Source of the DNA: an uncultured Lachnospiraceae bacterium
GTDB taxonomy: Bacteria; Bacillota; Clostridia; Lachnospirales; Lachnospiraceae
Direction of reading: 5' to 3'
Assembly (NCBI GenBank): GCA_910589265.1
Contig: CAJUTQ010000096.1
Span: forward strand, 1-64,000
Length of the DNA stretch: 64,000 bases
Shown here: positions 23,208-32,041 of the stretch, piece after piece
Position numbering within the stretch: the first letter of the stretch is position 1
Layout: each line of letters opens with the position of its first letter
The notes under the pieces: model-generated
What the model was told of the DNA's origin: nothing
Seen by the model: the letters and a program-made list of their open reading frames with translations, nothing else
Database searches by the model: none
Program-made: the position numbers and the translations under genes

Positions 23208-24638
23208 ATGGAAAAAAGCAAGCAGGTAATACAAATGTGTAAAGAAAAGGGCATTCAGATGATTGACTTTAAAATGGTAGATTTGGACGGAAGATGGAGG
23301 CATATTACAATACCAGCAGAGCGATTTGGAGAAAGTGTTTTCCAATATGGCATTGGATTTGACGGGTCTAACTATGGATATGCCCCTGTAGAGAAAAGCG
23401 ATATGGTTTTTATACCTAATCCAGAAAGTGCAGTAATCGATCCTTTTGTGGAAGTGCCCACATTATCTATGACAGGAGATGTATGCATTATTGGAAAAGA
23501 AGAGAATAAACCCTTTGATCAGTATCCTAAAAATGTTGCAGTCAGGGCAGTGGAGTATATGAAAGAAGGAGGGGTTGCAGATAAGATGCTCATAGGACCA
23601 GAATTTGAGTTTTATCTTTTAGATAATGTATGTTTTGACGTTTCCCCCCAAGGAGCCTATTATTCAGTGGATACCCGTCAGGCACAGTGGAATACGGGAG
23701 TGGACAGTGGGCAAAACCTGGGATATGAGGTGAAACATAAAGGAGGCTATCACATTGCCCCACCCCAAGATATTTCTTACAATTTAAGGAGCAAAATGTG
23801 TTTATGTATGGAGGAATGGGGTATACAGGTAAAATATCATCACCATGAAGTAGGAGGACCAGGGCAGCTGGAAATTGAAGTTGAGCTGGGAGAAATGGTA
23901 GATATGGCTGACAAGACAATGATAACAAAATATATTGTAAAAAATATGGCGGCAAAGGAAGGACGAACAGCTACTTTTATGCCTAAGCCAATTTATCAGG
24001 AGGCGGGAAGCGGACTCCATGTACATATGCTCCTTTTAAAAGATGGCCAGCCCGTTTTCTATGACAAAAATGGTTATTCTGCTTTGAGTAAAACAGCCCA
24101 TTATTTTATAGGAGGGCTTTTAAAGCATGCTGCCTCCTTATGCGCTTGGACAAATCCTTCTACCAATTCTTATAAACGGTTAGTGCCAGGATTTGAAGCT
24201 CCTGTGACTATTGGATACGCTACTTCCAACCGCAGTGCAGTCGTTCGTATTCCTGCCTATGCTAAGGCTCCAGAAGCAAAACGGTTCGAGCTAAGAAGTC
24301 CAGACGCCACGGCAAATCCGTACTATGCTTATGGGGCAATTTTAATGGCTGGTTTAGATGGCATTGAAAACAAGATCGATCCTGAAAAAAATGGTTGGGG
24401 TCCCTATGACTTCAACCTCTATAACTTATCCAAGGAACAGCAAGAAAAGATTCAGTCTCTTCCAAAATCTTTGGAGGAGGCTTTGGATGCCTTAGAAAAG
24501 GATCATGATTATTTGACAAAGGGCGGGGTATTTCCTGAGAGATTGATTCAAATATGGATAGAGAGGAAAAGGAAAGAAGGACGAAGAATTATCCAGATTC
24601 CCCATCCTGCTGAGTTTGATACATATTACGATTTATAA
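23208..24638 (+). CDS. glnA: Glutamine synthetase type I
   Basis: GSI enzyme of 476 residues that makes glutamine from glutamate, ammonia and ATP. Beta-grasp N-terminal domain (about 15-100, with IGFDGSNYGYAPVEKSDM), then catalytic domain: metal-binding GPEFEFYLLD (about 127-136), GGPGQLEIEVELGEMVDMAD (about 218-237), the ammonia/glutamate loop QEAGSGLHVHML (about 264-275), and NRSAVVRIPAYA near 344. The PDATANPYYAYGAILMAGLD segment (363-382) is present but reads RSPD where most GSI have R(F/Y)PD. GGAGGAA precedes ATG 23208. Monocistronic, ended by the hairpin at 24654. Confidence 0.95.
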   Translation: MEKSKQVIQMCKEKGIQMIDFKMVDLDGRWRHITIPAERFGESVFQYGIGFDGSNYGYAPVEKSDMVFIPNPESAVIDPFVEVPTLSMTGDVCIIGKEENKPFDQYPKNVAVRAVEYMKEGGVADKMLIGPEFEFYLLDNVCFDVSPQGAYYSVDTRQAQWNTGVDSGQNLGYEVKHKGGYHIAPPQDISYNLRSKMCLCMEEWGIQVKYHHHEVGGPGQLEIEVELGEMVDMADKTMITKYIVKNMAAKEGRTATFMPKPIYQEAGSGLHVHMLLLKDGQPVFYDKNGYSALSKTAHYFIGGLLKHAASLCAWTNPSTNSYKRLVPGFEAPVTIGYATSNRSAVVRIPAYAKAPEAKRFELRSPDATANPYYAYGAILMAGLDGIENKIDPEKNGWGPYDFNLYNLSKEQQEKIQSLPKSLEEALDALEKDHDYLTKGGVFPERLIQIWIERKRKEGRRIIQIPHPAEFDTYYDL

Positions 24639-24653
24639 GCCTTTCTACATAAA

Positions 24654-24695
24654 AAGGGGATATACGTCCTAAAGGGAGGTGTATCTTCTTTTTTT
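24654..24695 (+). terminator. Terminator after glnA
   Basis: AAGGGGATATAC (24654-24665) pairs with GTGTATCTTCTT (24679-24690) using some G-U pairs and is followed by a T run. Confidence 0.65.
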
Positions 24696-24814
24696 GACAG
24701 GTACAAGTATTTCTTTTTATCATTTTTCTCTTGAAAGAAGAAGAGGCAGACCACACAGCAGACGAAGTAAGAATTTGTGCATTATTTAACAAAACAGTAA
24801 AAATTACTATTTTT

Positions 24815-24865
24815 TGCTAAATATATTGACAAAATATACCTTTATGATTTATAGTATATTTAGCA
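24815..24865 (+). promoter_or_regulatory. Promoter of the acetate-transporter gene flanked by an 11-bp inverted repeat
   Basis: TTGACA (24826-24831), 18-nt spacer, TATAGT (24850-24855). The promoter is framed exactly by TGCTAAATATA (24815-24825) and its perfect complement TATATTTAGCA (24855-24865): the left arm abuts the -35 and the right arm begins at the last base of the -10. This looks like a two-half-site operator. The regulator is not known. Confidence 0.6.
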
Positions 24866-24909
24866 TATTAAACAAAACAAAATTTACCAATGAGAAAGGA
24901 GAAAAAGTT

Positions 24910-25443
24910 ATGCCTGTTAATCCAGAGGCAATTGGGGTATTTGGCCTGTTTGCAACCGTAATGTGTTTTGGCTTAGAACAGCTGGGAGTTGGTGTGGAGG
25001 GCGCTGACCATGAGAAGATGACCCGTTCATTAGGGTATATTGCTATTTTCTTTGGTGGCTTTACCCAATTGTTTACTTCCGTTTGCATGTATTTATTTAC
25101 CATTGCAGGGGATAATAGTATTTATCTTGGAACAATATTCGGCTTCTTTGGCATGTTCTGGGTTTTGGTAGGGTTCTTTTTTATAAAAGGAGGAGATAAA
25201 AAAGTGATGGCTCATTTTTTCCTCTGCGGCCTAATATTGGCCCTGGCCTTTACCTATATGGCTTTCCAGAAAGGACTTGTCTGGCCTTTAGGCATTGATC
25301 TGGTAGTCATTGACATTTTGCTATTTGTTCTTATTCCAGGCTGGTATACTGGGAAACCTATCTTTACAAAGATTGCTGGTTTGTGCAATGTGATTATTGG
25401 ACTTATATCTTTATTCTTGCTGTTTCCTGCACTGGGAATTTAA
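24910..25443 (+). CDS. satP: GPR1/FUN34/YaaH family transporter (SatP-like acetate uptake)
   Basis: A 177-residue protein with six membrane helices. It begins MPVNPEAIGVFGLFATVMCFGL, close to the NPAPLGL signature of the AceTr family (PF01184), whose members are acetate/succinate channels or proton symporters. Other helices include IAIFFGGFTQLFTSV and LGTIFGFFGMFWVLVGFFF. ATG 24910 is chosen because GAAAGGAGAAA lies upstream; the open frame extends further left through the promoter, which rules that part out. Monocistronic, with a strong terminator. The substrate is inferred from family only. Confidence 0.85.
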   Translation: MPVNPEAIGVFGLFATVMCFGLEQLGVGVEGADHEKMTRSLGYIAIFFGGFTQLFTSVCMYLFTIAGDNSIYLGTIFGFFGMFWVLVGFFFIKGGDKKVMAHFFLCGLILALAFTYMAFQKGLVWPLGIDLVVIDILLFVLIPGWYTGKPIFTKIAGLCNVIIGLISLFLLFPALGI

Positions 25444-25463
25444 GAAAAAGGGAAAAAGAAAAA

Positions 25464-25506
25464 GCAGCCAAATAACCGGAGGAGGTCATTTGGCTGCCTT
25501 TTTTTA
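25464..25506 (+). terminator. Terminator after the acetate-transporter gene
   Basis: GCAGCCAAAT and ATTTGGCTGC form a perfect stem around a 14-nt loop, followed by CCTTTTTTT. The remaining 148 bp to the convergent ltaE gene show nothing recognisable. Confidence 0.9.
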
Positions 25507-25654
25507 CATAGGAAAGACATGGCTTTGATGAAGTATGAAAGAAAGGGCTGCCCAATATGTATCTGGTTACAGCAAAGAGTGAAAGTCTCTCAAGATGGAG
25601 GGGATCTGATGTGGGCTTGTTTATAAGATAAATGAATAGTAAAGGATGACTATG

Positions 25655-26692
25655 TCAAAGAATGGTGGAAAGAAGGGAGTCCAATGCCTGAATGTCTTCT
25701 TCCTCTGTGGCCCAACTTGTAGCAAAACGGACAACCGTCTCTTGTTCGTTTAATCTTTCCCAAAAGCTAAAGGCTACATGGTTTTTTAGCTTTTCTATTT
25801 GATGATTGTTTAAAATAATAAACTGTTGATTTGTGGGAGATTCTATATAAAAGGAAAAATGATATTTTTGAAAAATTTCTTTTAGCTTTTTGGCCATATG
25901 ATTTCCATGGGCGCTTATTTCAAAATATAGATTATCAGTAAACAAACAATCAAATTGAATACCAAGGAGACGACCTTTCGCTAACAGGGCCCCATGCTGT
26001 TTAACTATATTCATAAATTGTTTGGGCATGTTGTTTTTTGGAAATACAATTGCTTCTCCACATAAGGCGCCTACCTTCGTGCCTCCAATATAAAACACAT
26101 CGCAAAGGCTGGCAAGGAGTGGAAGGGTGACATCAGTATTTTGGGCAGTAAGAGCATAACCAAGGCGGGCTCCATCTAAGTATAAAGGAATTTTATACTG
26201 TCTACACAAGGCTGCGATTTCTTGTAATTCTTTTGCAGTGTAAAGAGTTCCGTATTCTGTAGGGTGGGACAGATAAACCATACCTGGATATACCATGTGT
26301 TCTTTATTTTGTTCACACCAAAAATTTTGAAGAAAATCACGAAGCTCATTGCTTTTTATTTTGCCATGATGTTCAGGAATTTCCAAGACTTTATGCCCAG
26401 ATGCTTCAATAGCTCCAGCCTCATGAAGGCTGATATGTCCTGTAGAGGGGGCAATGACACCTTCACAACTATGGAGAAGGGCATCAATAACCGTTGCATT
26501 TGTCTGGGTGCCTCCTACTAAAAAGGCAACTTCTGCATGCTTGCAGTGGCAGAGAGATTTTATTTTTTCTTTTGCATTCTGGCAGTATATATCTTTTCCA
26601 TAGCCAGAAAGTTTTTCTCTGTTGGTTTCCAGCAGCTTCTCCAAAATTTTTTCATGTGCTCCTTCTGTATAGTCGCTTTCAAATGACAGCAT
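25655..26692 (-). CDS. ltaE: Low-specificity L-threonine aldolase (PLP-dependent)
   Basis: Fold-type I PLP enzyme of 345 residues that cleaves threonine/allo-threonine to glycine and acetaldehyde. The start FESDYTEGAHEKILEKLLE, the GGTQTNATVIDALL segment (about 60-73), the LDGARLGYAL cofactor-binding aspartate motif (about 171-180) and the PLP-lysine loop FYIGGTKVGALCGEA (about 199-213, lysine in GGTK) all fit the beta-eliminating lyase/threonine aldolase family. AAAGGAGAAG precedes the ATG. The promoter carries a 29-bp palindrome (26715-26743), suggesting dedicated repression. Confidence 0.92.
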   Translation of the reverse strand: MLSFESDYTEGAHEKILEKLLETNREKLSGYGKDIYCQNAKEKIKSLCHCKHAEVAFLVGGTQTNATVIDALLHSCEGVIAPSTGHISLHEAGAIEASGHKVLEIPEHHGKIKSNELRDFLQNFWCEQNKEHMVYPGMVYLSHPTEYGTLYTAKELQEIAALCRQYKIPLYLDGARLGYALTAQNTDVTLPLLASLCDVFYIGGTKVGALCGEAIVFPKNNMPKQFMNIVKQHGALLAKGRLLGIQFDCLFTDNLYFEISAHGNHMAKKLKEIFQKYHFSFYIESPTNQQFIILNNHQIEKLKNHVAFSFWERLNEQETVVRFATSWATEEEDIQALDSLLSTIL

Positions 26693-26714
26693 AGGACTTC
26701 TCCTTTCGAAAACT

Positions 26715-26763
26715 TATGTAAAATGTATGATACATTTTACATAGGAAAAGAGAAGATTGTCAA
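26715..26763 (-). promoter_or_regulatory. ltaE promoter overlapped by a 29-bp palindrome
   Basis: On the minus strand TTGACA (26763-26758), 18-nt spacer, TAAAAT (26739-26734). The palindrome TATGTAAAATGTA (26715-26727), TGA, TACATTTTACATA (26731-26743) has perfect 13-bp arms and covers the -10 and the likely start site: the classic place for a repressor. It could also fold as a hairpin at the 5' end of the mRNA. Confidence 0.7.
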
Positions 26764-26832
26764 CAATGAGTTGTATCTATTCTTATTTCCATATATAATA
26801 AAGGATAGAAATGTTTAGGAGGAGATAACAGA

Positions 26833-27006
26833 ATGATTCCAAAAGATCCAGCAATGCTTCTTAGCTTTTTAAATATGAAATTAAGGGATACTTATAGAAG
26901 TTTAGACCAGTTGTGTGAAGACTTAGATGTTGACAGAAGGGAATTGGAGGACAAAATGGCTGGCCTGGACTATGTTTATGATGCTCTAAAAAATCAATTT
27001 TTATAA
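26833..27006 (+). CDS. DUF4250 domain-containing small protein
   Basis: A 57-residue protein starting MIPKDPAMLLSFLNMKLRD, the hallmark of DUF4250, a small family of Clostridia. The centre LDQLCEDLDVDRRELEDKM suggests a helical, HTH-like arrangement. AGGAGGA (26818-26824) precedes ATG 26833 by 8 nt. The ORF falls below a usual 60-codon cut-off but matches the family end to end. It is divergent from ltaE and 61 bp before the deacetylase gene. Function unknown. Confidence 0.8.
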   Translation: MIPKDPAMLLSFLNMKLRDTYRSLDQLCEDLDVDRRELEDKMAGLDYVYDALKNQFL

Positions 27007-27067
27007 TTAGGAAGCTGTTTCGCTGCATATATTTAGTAAAATGGTACTTTAGAAAGAAGGTATCGAG

Positions 27068-27769
27068 ATGTGGCAAAAGAAAGGATGCTGGATTCTTTTA
27101 GGGATTCATTTACTCATTCTTTGTATTGCTCTCATATCATCGGGAGGAATCCGTGGACTTAAAAGAGACTGGAGTCAAGCTTTTTTGGAGATGGGAGAGA
27201 GATTGGGGGAGGAGAAGCCCAAAGTAGCTCTTACTTTTGACGATGGTCCCCATCCTGTCTACACAGAAGAGATTTTAGATGGATTAAGAAAAAAAGGAGT
27301 GAAGGCAACTTTTTTTGTCATTGGAAAAAGTGTGGAGGAACAAAAAGAAATAATTGAAAGAATGGGAGAAGAGGGGCATTTAATAGGGAATCATACCTAC
27401 GACCATGTAAATTTAGGACAGCTGGGGAAAAAAGAAGTATGTGTACAAATCGATAAAACGAACAAGGCTGTTTCTGACATTACAGGACAGGAAATGGTGT
27501 ATATGCGTCCTCCTTTTGGGGAATGGAATAAAAATAACGATTGTCTTGTTGATATGATTCCTGTTTTATGGACTGTAGATACAAAAGATTGGCTTTATCA
27601 AAGTCCTTCCTATTCTATGAAACAAGTAAGGGAGCATGTGAAAGATGGTTCCATTATATTAATGCATGATTATTATAAAACTTCTGTAGAAGCTGCAATG
27701 GAAATTGTGGATTATCTTTTAGAAGAGGGGTATGAATTTGTAACAGTAGATGAAATAGTGCTAGATTAA
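27068..27769 (+). CDS. Polysaccharide deacetylase (NodB/CE4 domain)
   Basis: A 233-residue membrane-anchored or secreted deacetylase: signal/anchor helix at about 5-23, then a NodB domain (about 53-230). Motif 1 is LTFDDGPHP (57-65; catalytic Asp pair), motif 2 HTYDH (about 116-120; metal-binding histidines), motif 3 RPPFGEW (about 156-162), and a late IILMHDYYK motif with the final histidine. Likely substrates are peptidoglycan GlcNAc/MurNAc residues. It may be a PdaA-type spore cortex enzyme, given the RPPFG motif, but that is inference. GAAAGAAGG precedes ATG 27068. rarA starts soon after the stop. Confidence 0.9.
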   Translation: MWQKKGCWILLGIHLLILCIALISSGGIRGLKRDWSQAFLEMGERLGEEKPKVALTFDDGPHPVYTEEILDGLRKKGVKATFFVIGKSVEEQKEIIERMGEEGHLIGNHTYDHVNLGQLGKKEVCVQIDKTNKAVSDITGQEMVYMRPPFGEWNKNNDCLVDMIPVLWTVDTKDWLYQSPSYSMKQVREHVKDGSIILMHDYYKTSVEAAMEIVDYLLEEGYEFVTVDEIVLD

Positions 27770-27803
27770 AAGGTTTTTGTTAGGAAGGTTTGGAAAGACA
27801 AAG

Positions 27804-29138
27804 ATGGATATGAATTTATTTGATTATATGAGAACAGGGAAATTAGAAAAGGATTCTCCTTTGGCAGCCAGACTCCGTCCCTTATCCCTAGAAGAAATAG
27901 TAGGACAAAAGCATATTATTGGGGAGGATAAACTCCTTTATCGGGCCATTAAGGCAGATAAACTTCGTTCCCTTATTTTTTATGGTCCTCCTGGTACAGG
28001 AAAGACCACATTGGCTAAAGTAATCGCCCATTATACAAGTGGGGAGTTTGTCCAGATAAACGCCACAGTAGCAGGAAAAAAGGATATGGAGGCTATAGTA
28101 AATAAGGCAAAAGATGTATTAGGAATGTATGGGAAAAGAACGATCCTCTTTGTTGACGAGATACATCGATTCCACAAAGGGCAACAAGATTATCTTCTGC
28201 CTTTTGTGGAAGATGGAACATTAATACTTATAGGGGCAACGACAGAGAACCCTTTTTTTGAGGTGAACGGGGCGCTTTTGTCCCGCTCTCTTCTTTTTGA
28301 ATTAAAAGCATTGGAAAAGGAAGAGATTGGGGAGCTAATAAAAAGGGCAGTTTATGACAAGGAAAAAGGAATGGGGGCTTATGAGGCACAAATAGACCAG
28401 GATGCTATTGATTTTTTGGCTCAAATGAGCAATGGAGATGCAAGACAAGCGCTTAATGCTGTAGAGTTGGCCATTATGACAACAAAACGGGAAAAGGACG
28501 GGGTAATTCATATTACTCTAGATGTAGCGTCAGAATGTATTCAAAAAAGGGTTCTTCAGTATGACAAATCAGGAGATAATCACTATGATACTATTTCGGC
28601 TTTTATTAAAAGTATGAGAGGGTCGGATCCAGATGCCGCCCTATACTATTTGGCAAAAATGATTTATGCAGGAGAAAGTGTTACCTTTATTGCCAGAAGA
28701 ATTATGATTTGTGCCTCGGAAGATGTGGGAAACGCAGATCCCATGGCTTTGACAGTGGCTGTGTCTGCCGCCCAGGCTGTAGAACGTATTGGATTTCCAG
28801 AGGCGAATTTAATTCTAGCCCAGGCAGTGTCTTATATAGCCTGTGCGCCTAAGAGTAATGCGGCCAGTGAAGGGATTGGGGAGGCTATGGAAACGGTAAA
28901 GACAGTAAAAAATGTAACAGTGCCCCCCCATCTTAGAGACTCCCATTATAAGGGAGCAAAAGAGATGGGACGGGGGATAGGTTATCAATATCCCCATAAT
29001 TATAAAAATCATTATGTAGTCCAGCAGTACATGCCCTATGAGCTTACTGGAAAGGAATTTTACCATCCTTCGGGAAATGGATACGAGAAGAAGATAAAGG
29101 AGCATATGAAATGGCTAAAAGAAAATGCAAAAGAATGA
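27804..29138 (+). CDS. rarA: Replication-associated recombination protein RarA (MgsA)
   Basis: AAA+ ATPase of the clamp-loader clade, about 444 residues, acting at stalled replication forks. Typical features: PLAARLRPLSLEEIVGQKHI near the N-terminus, Walker A FYGPPGTGKTTLAKVIA (about 58-74), Walker B ILFVDEIHRFHKGQQDYLLP (about 115-134), sensor 1 IGATTENPFFEVN, and the C-terminal MgsA domain (GSDPDAALYYLAKM, SEGIGEAM, PPHLRDSHYKG). I prefer ATG 27804 (MDMNLFDYM) preceded by GGAAAGA over the TTG at 27777. Its end overlaps the next gene by 28 nt. Confidence 0.95.
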   Translation: MDMNLFDYMRTGKLEKDSPLAARLRPLSLEEIVGQKHIIGEDKLLYRAIKADKLRSLIFYGPPGTGKTTLAKVIAHYTSGEFVQINATVAGKKDMEAIVNKAKDVLGMYGKRTILFVDEIHRFHKGQQDYLLPFVEDGTLILIGATTENPFFEVNGALLSRSLLFELKALEKEEIGELIKRAVYDKEKGMGAYEAQIDQDAIDFLAQMSNGDARQALNAVELAIMTTKREKDGVIHITLDVASECIQKRVLQYDKSGDNHYDTISAFIKSMRGSDPDAALYYLAKMIYAGESVTFIARRIMICASEDVGNADPMALTVAVSAAQAVERIGFPEANLILAQAVSYIACAPKSNAASEGIGEAMETVKTVKNVTVPPHLRDSHYKGAKEMGRGIGYQYPHNYKNHYVVQQYMPYELTGKEFYHPSGNGYEKKIKEHMKWLKENAKE

Positions 29139-30394
29139 TTATTCTATCCTTTGACGCAATGGGAGCAAGAGATTTACAATATATGAAACAACAGCCAAAT
29201 TTTCAAAAAATATACGAGGGCTCAGCTAGGTGCGAGAAGGTGTTTAGTGTTTATCCATCCATTACTTATCCAGCCCATGCTTCCATCGTGACAGGGAAAT
29301 ATCCGCGGAGCCATAAGGTAGTGAATAATTCCCTTATCCAGCCAGGAAGAATATTTCCAGACTGGATGTGGCAAAGAAAGTACATTCATGGGACAACCTT
29401 TTACGATGAAGCAATAAAAAAAGGAAAAAAGGTGGCAGCCCTTTTGTGGCCAGTTACAGCAAAATCCAAAATTCAATATAACCTGCCAGAAGTCGTGGCA
29501 TTACGTCCTTGGCAGAACCAGATTGTCGTTTCAGCTTTAAATGGAAGTATGTTTTATGAAATTGATTTGGCAAGAAGATTTGGAAAATGCATCAAAGGGA
29601 TTCAACAGCCAGAGTTAGATAACTTTGTTCAGTTATCTTTGCTCTATACCCTAAAAAAGTATCGCCCTGATTTAACGATGGTTCATTTTACAGATTTAGA
29701 TACAACAAGACATAGAAAGGGACTGGATAATGAAAATACATATCAGGCTATGGACAGACATGATAAGAGGCTTGGAGAAATAATGGAACTTTTACAAAAG
29801 GAAGGAATGGAGGAGGAGACAACCATTGTCCTTTTAGGGGATCACAGTCAGATGGACGTTCATACAATTGTGAATCTCAATGCCCTTTTGGCAAAGAGGG
29901 GTTATGTCAAAGTAAGAAATAAGAAAATAATAGGTTATAGAGCATTGGCAAAACATTGTGATGGCTCCTGTTACATTTATATAAAAGATCCGTCTATTGT
30001 GCCTCAGGTAGCTGATCTTTTAAAAGAATGGAAAAAGAAAGGCTGCTATGGAATTGAGAAAATATGGAACCGGAAGCAGGTAAGAGAATTAGGAGCTGAC
30101 GATAGATGTAGTTTCATGGTAGAGGCAAAAGAAGGATATTATTTTTTAGACGGTGTAGACAGTCCTGTAAAAAGGGTTGAAGAGGAGAAAGATCACCCTA
30201 TGAAGGCAACCCACGGATATTTGCCTTATAAAGAAGGATATGAGACATTTTTTATGATGAAAGGGCCAGGTGTAAAGGAAAATGTCCATGTAGAAAAAAT
30301 GACCCTTGTGGACGAAGGGCCTACGATTGCAAAACTTTTATCCCTTAACTTAAAGGGTGCAGATGGAAGAGTTGTGGAAGAAATGCTTGTATGA
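29111..30394 (+). CDS. Alkaline phosphatase superfamily protein (nucleotide pyrophosphatase/phosphodiesterase-like)
   Basis: A 427-residue cytoplasmic member of PF01663. The first metal ligand is in ILSFDAMGARD (about 11-21). The nucleophile threonine lies in VYPSITYPAHASIVTGKYP (about 46-64), and other metal-binding residues in HFTDLDTTRH (about 196-205), LLGDHSQMD (about 241-249) and ATHGYLP (about 363-369). No signal peptide. It starts inside the end of rarA after AAAGGAG, so translation is coupled. Substrate unknown: phosphodiesters or phosphonates are possible by family. Confidence 0.85.
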   Translation: MAKRKCKRMIILSFDAMGARDLQYMKQQPNFQKIYEGSARCEKVFSVYPSITYPAHASIVTGKYPRSHKVVNNSLIQPGRIFPDWMWQRKYIHGTTFYDEAIKKGKKVAALLWPVTAKSKIQYNLPEVVALRPWQNQIVVSALNGSMFYEIDLARRFGKCIKGIQQPELDNFVQLSLLYTLKKYRPDLTMVHFTDLDTTRHRKGLDNENTYQAMDRHDKRLGEIMELLQKEGMEEETTIVLLGDHSQMDVHTIVNLNALLAKRGYVKVRNKKIIGYRALAKHCDGSCYIYIKDPSIVPQVADLLKEWKKKGCYGIEKIWNRKQVRELGADDRCSFMVEAKEGYYFLDGVDSPVKRVEEEKDHPMKATHGYLPYKEGYETFFMMKGPGVKENVHVEKMTLVDEGPTIAKLLSLNLKGADGRVVEEMLV

Positions 30395-30404
30395 CTAAGG
30401 AGAA

Positions 30405-30920
30405 TTACAGTAGTTGTTCCATAAGATATCCATAAATCTCCTCATGCTTTTCTTTCCATTGACGGCATGCCTTTTTAGCTCCTTCCTCTGTAGGAACAGA
30501 AAGCTCAATGTGGATTAAATCCCACATTTCTTCTTTAATAAAAAGGCGGGCCGTATACTCGCCACTTGTAGATTTAAAATAATCCGATTGAATAGAAACT
30601 TCATTTTTAAAGTTTAACTTATTTTGACCCATGAAATTGCGGATATCTTCCTGAATAGAAGGTTCTAAGCGGTTGGAAAAATATTTTAAAGTACTTTTTC
30701 CTTCCTCTGTGATACTTAGCTGAGTACCATTTAAGACGGTTTTGGATTGGATGAGCTGGGAGTCAAGTAATTCTCCAATGGCTTGTTGTAAAGGAAAAAA
30801 GGTACAATATTCCCTTTCCAAAATAAACTCGAATAATTGAGATCTTTTCAGGGGAAATTTTACTTCGTTTAGCATAAAAAGAACAATGAGCTTATATAAG
30901 GTTAATAAGGAATCTTGCAT
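30405..30920 (-). CDS. DUF4364 family protein (winged-helix-like)
   Basis: A 171-residue protein of a clostridial family. The N-terminal part (about 1-80: LYKLIVLFMLNEVKFPLKRSQLFEFILE, seen as LYKLIVLFMLNEV then KFPLKRSQLFEFILE) is helical and reads like a winged-helix DNA-binding domain, with QQAIGELLDSQLIQ as recognition region and LSITEEGKSTLKYF as wing. The second half is an alpha/beta tail. It may be a transcription factor; this is inferred from fold resemblance. AAAGGA precedes the ATG at 30920. Convergent with the phosphodiesterase gene. Confidence 0.8.
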   Translation of the reverse strand: MQDSLLTLYKLIVLFMLNEVKFPLKRSQLFEFILEREYCTFFPLQQAIGELLDSQLIQSKTVLNGTQLSITEEGKSTLKYFSNRLEPSIQEDIRNFMGQNKLNFKNEVSIQSDYFKSTSGEYTARLFIKEEMWDLIHIELSVPTEEGAKKACRQWKEKHEEIYGYLMEQLL

Positions 30921-30954
30921 AGGTATAGTCCTTTCTTTGAAGAATGGCAGTTTT

Positions 30955-31902
30955 CTATGAAGTAAGACGCATATATTTTTTTCCCTGCCATGTATTTCTT
31001 TGCTGAAACTCTTTGTGGATTGTATTTAAGACGACTCTTTTTTTTAGACACCATAAAGGGGCAATGAGGAGATCTTTCGGGGGATCCCCTGTTAACCGAT
31101 GAATGACCATTGTTTCTGGAAGAATCTCAACGGCCTTTACAACATAATCAACGTATTCCAAAAGAGTGAGTGTTTTAAAAGGGTTTTCTTTATAAATAAG
31201 GGCAAGGTCCGTGTTATTTAATACTTGAAGAAGCTGAAGCTTTATGCCTTGGATGTCCTTTTTTGCTAAATAAGAAATGGTGTCCATCATCATCTTTTCT
31301 GTCTCAAAGGGAAGCCCGAAAATAGTATGGACAACAATGGGAATTTTGCGGGACTGGCATGCTTTTAAAGCCTCCTCAAAGCAAAGCAGATCGTAGCCCC
31401 TGCGGATAAAACGGGCAGTTTCTTCATGGATTGTTTGAAGTCCTAATTCTATAAAAATAGGTTTTTTTCTTTGCATCTCTTCTAACAGATCAAGTTTTTC
31501 CTTTTCTAGGCAGTCTGGTCTTGTAGCAATGGAAAGGGCAACGATATCTGGATGGGAAAGAGCCTCCGTATAAACCTTTCTTAAGTAGGAAACAGGGGCA
31601 TATGTATTTGTAAAAGCTTGAAAATAAGCAATAAATTTTTTTCCTGTATTTTTAGGAGAATCTAGAAAATATTTTTTGCCTTCTTCTATTTGCTGGTAGA
31701 TGGGGAGAGAAGGGGAGCCTGCAAAGTCTCCGCTGCCTCCTTGGCTGCAAAAAATACATCCTCTAAAGTCAAGAGTATTGTCTCTATTGGGGCAGGTCAT
31801 ACGAGCATTTAGAGAAATTTTATAAATTTTTTCCCCAAACTGCTCTTGCAAACTGTAGTCCAATGAATGATAAGGTTTCTTATTCCATAAGTGATTTTTC
31901 AT
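30955..31902 (-). CDS. yhcC: TIGR01212 family radical SAM protein (YhcC-like)
   Basis: A 315-residue radical SAM enzyme. The cluster-binding cysteines are in TCPNRDNTLDFRGCIFC (about 36-52), the C-x11-C-x2-C arrangement of the YhcC family. Further marks are FQAFTNTYAPVSYLRKVY, ATRPDCLEKEKL, ELGLQTIHEETARFIRRGYD and VVHTIFGLPFET, all as in TIGR01212. Reaction unknown. I chose ATG 31902 because AGGAAG lies 6 nt upstream; GTG 31908 would touch the ribosome binding site. A promoter TTGATT-N17-TATGAT is at 32002-31974 (minus). Confidence 0.9.
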   Translation of the reverse strand: MKNHLWNKKPYHSLDYSLQEQFGEKIYKISLNARMTCPNRDNTLDFRGCIFCSQGGSGDFAGSPSLPIYQQIEEGKKYFLDSPKNTGKKFIAYFQAFTNTYAPVSYLRKVYTEALSHPDIVALSIATRPDCLEKEKLDLLEEMQRKKPIFIELGLQTIHEETARFIRRGYDLLCFEEALKACQSRKIPIVVHTIFGLPFETEKMMMDTISYLAKKDIQGIKLQLLQVLNNTDLALIYKENPFKTLTLLEYVDYVVKAVEILPETMVIHRLTGDPPKDLLIAPLWCLKKRVVLNTIHKEFQQRNTWQGKKYMRLTS

Positions 31903-31973
31903 ATGCACCTTCCTAATTTTTACTTCTTAAATCCATAAAATTGAAATACAAACGAGTATATAGATTCATGCCT

Positions 31974-32041
31974 ATCATATAATATTTATTTTATGAAATC
32001 AAGGGAATGCCCTTGTTTTTTATAATAAACCGTTGTATAAT
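31974..32041. promoter_or_regulatory. Divergent promoters of yhcC (minus) and rho (plus) around a small hairpin
   Basis: Minus strand: TTGATT (32002-31997), N17, TATGAT (31979-31974) for yhcC. Plus strand: TTGTTT (32013-32018), N17, TATAAT (32036-32041) for rho. Between them CAAGGG/CCCTTG (32000-32005/32010-32015) plus a T run resembles a small terminator and overlaps the rho -35. The rest of the 31903-32187 gap is AT-rich, with no ORF. Confidence 0.5.

Noticed and set aside
25507..25654. Short ORF (about 35 codons) between the acetate transporter and ltaE
   Set aside because: It follows a strong terminator, lacks a ribosome binding site and resembles no protein family.
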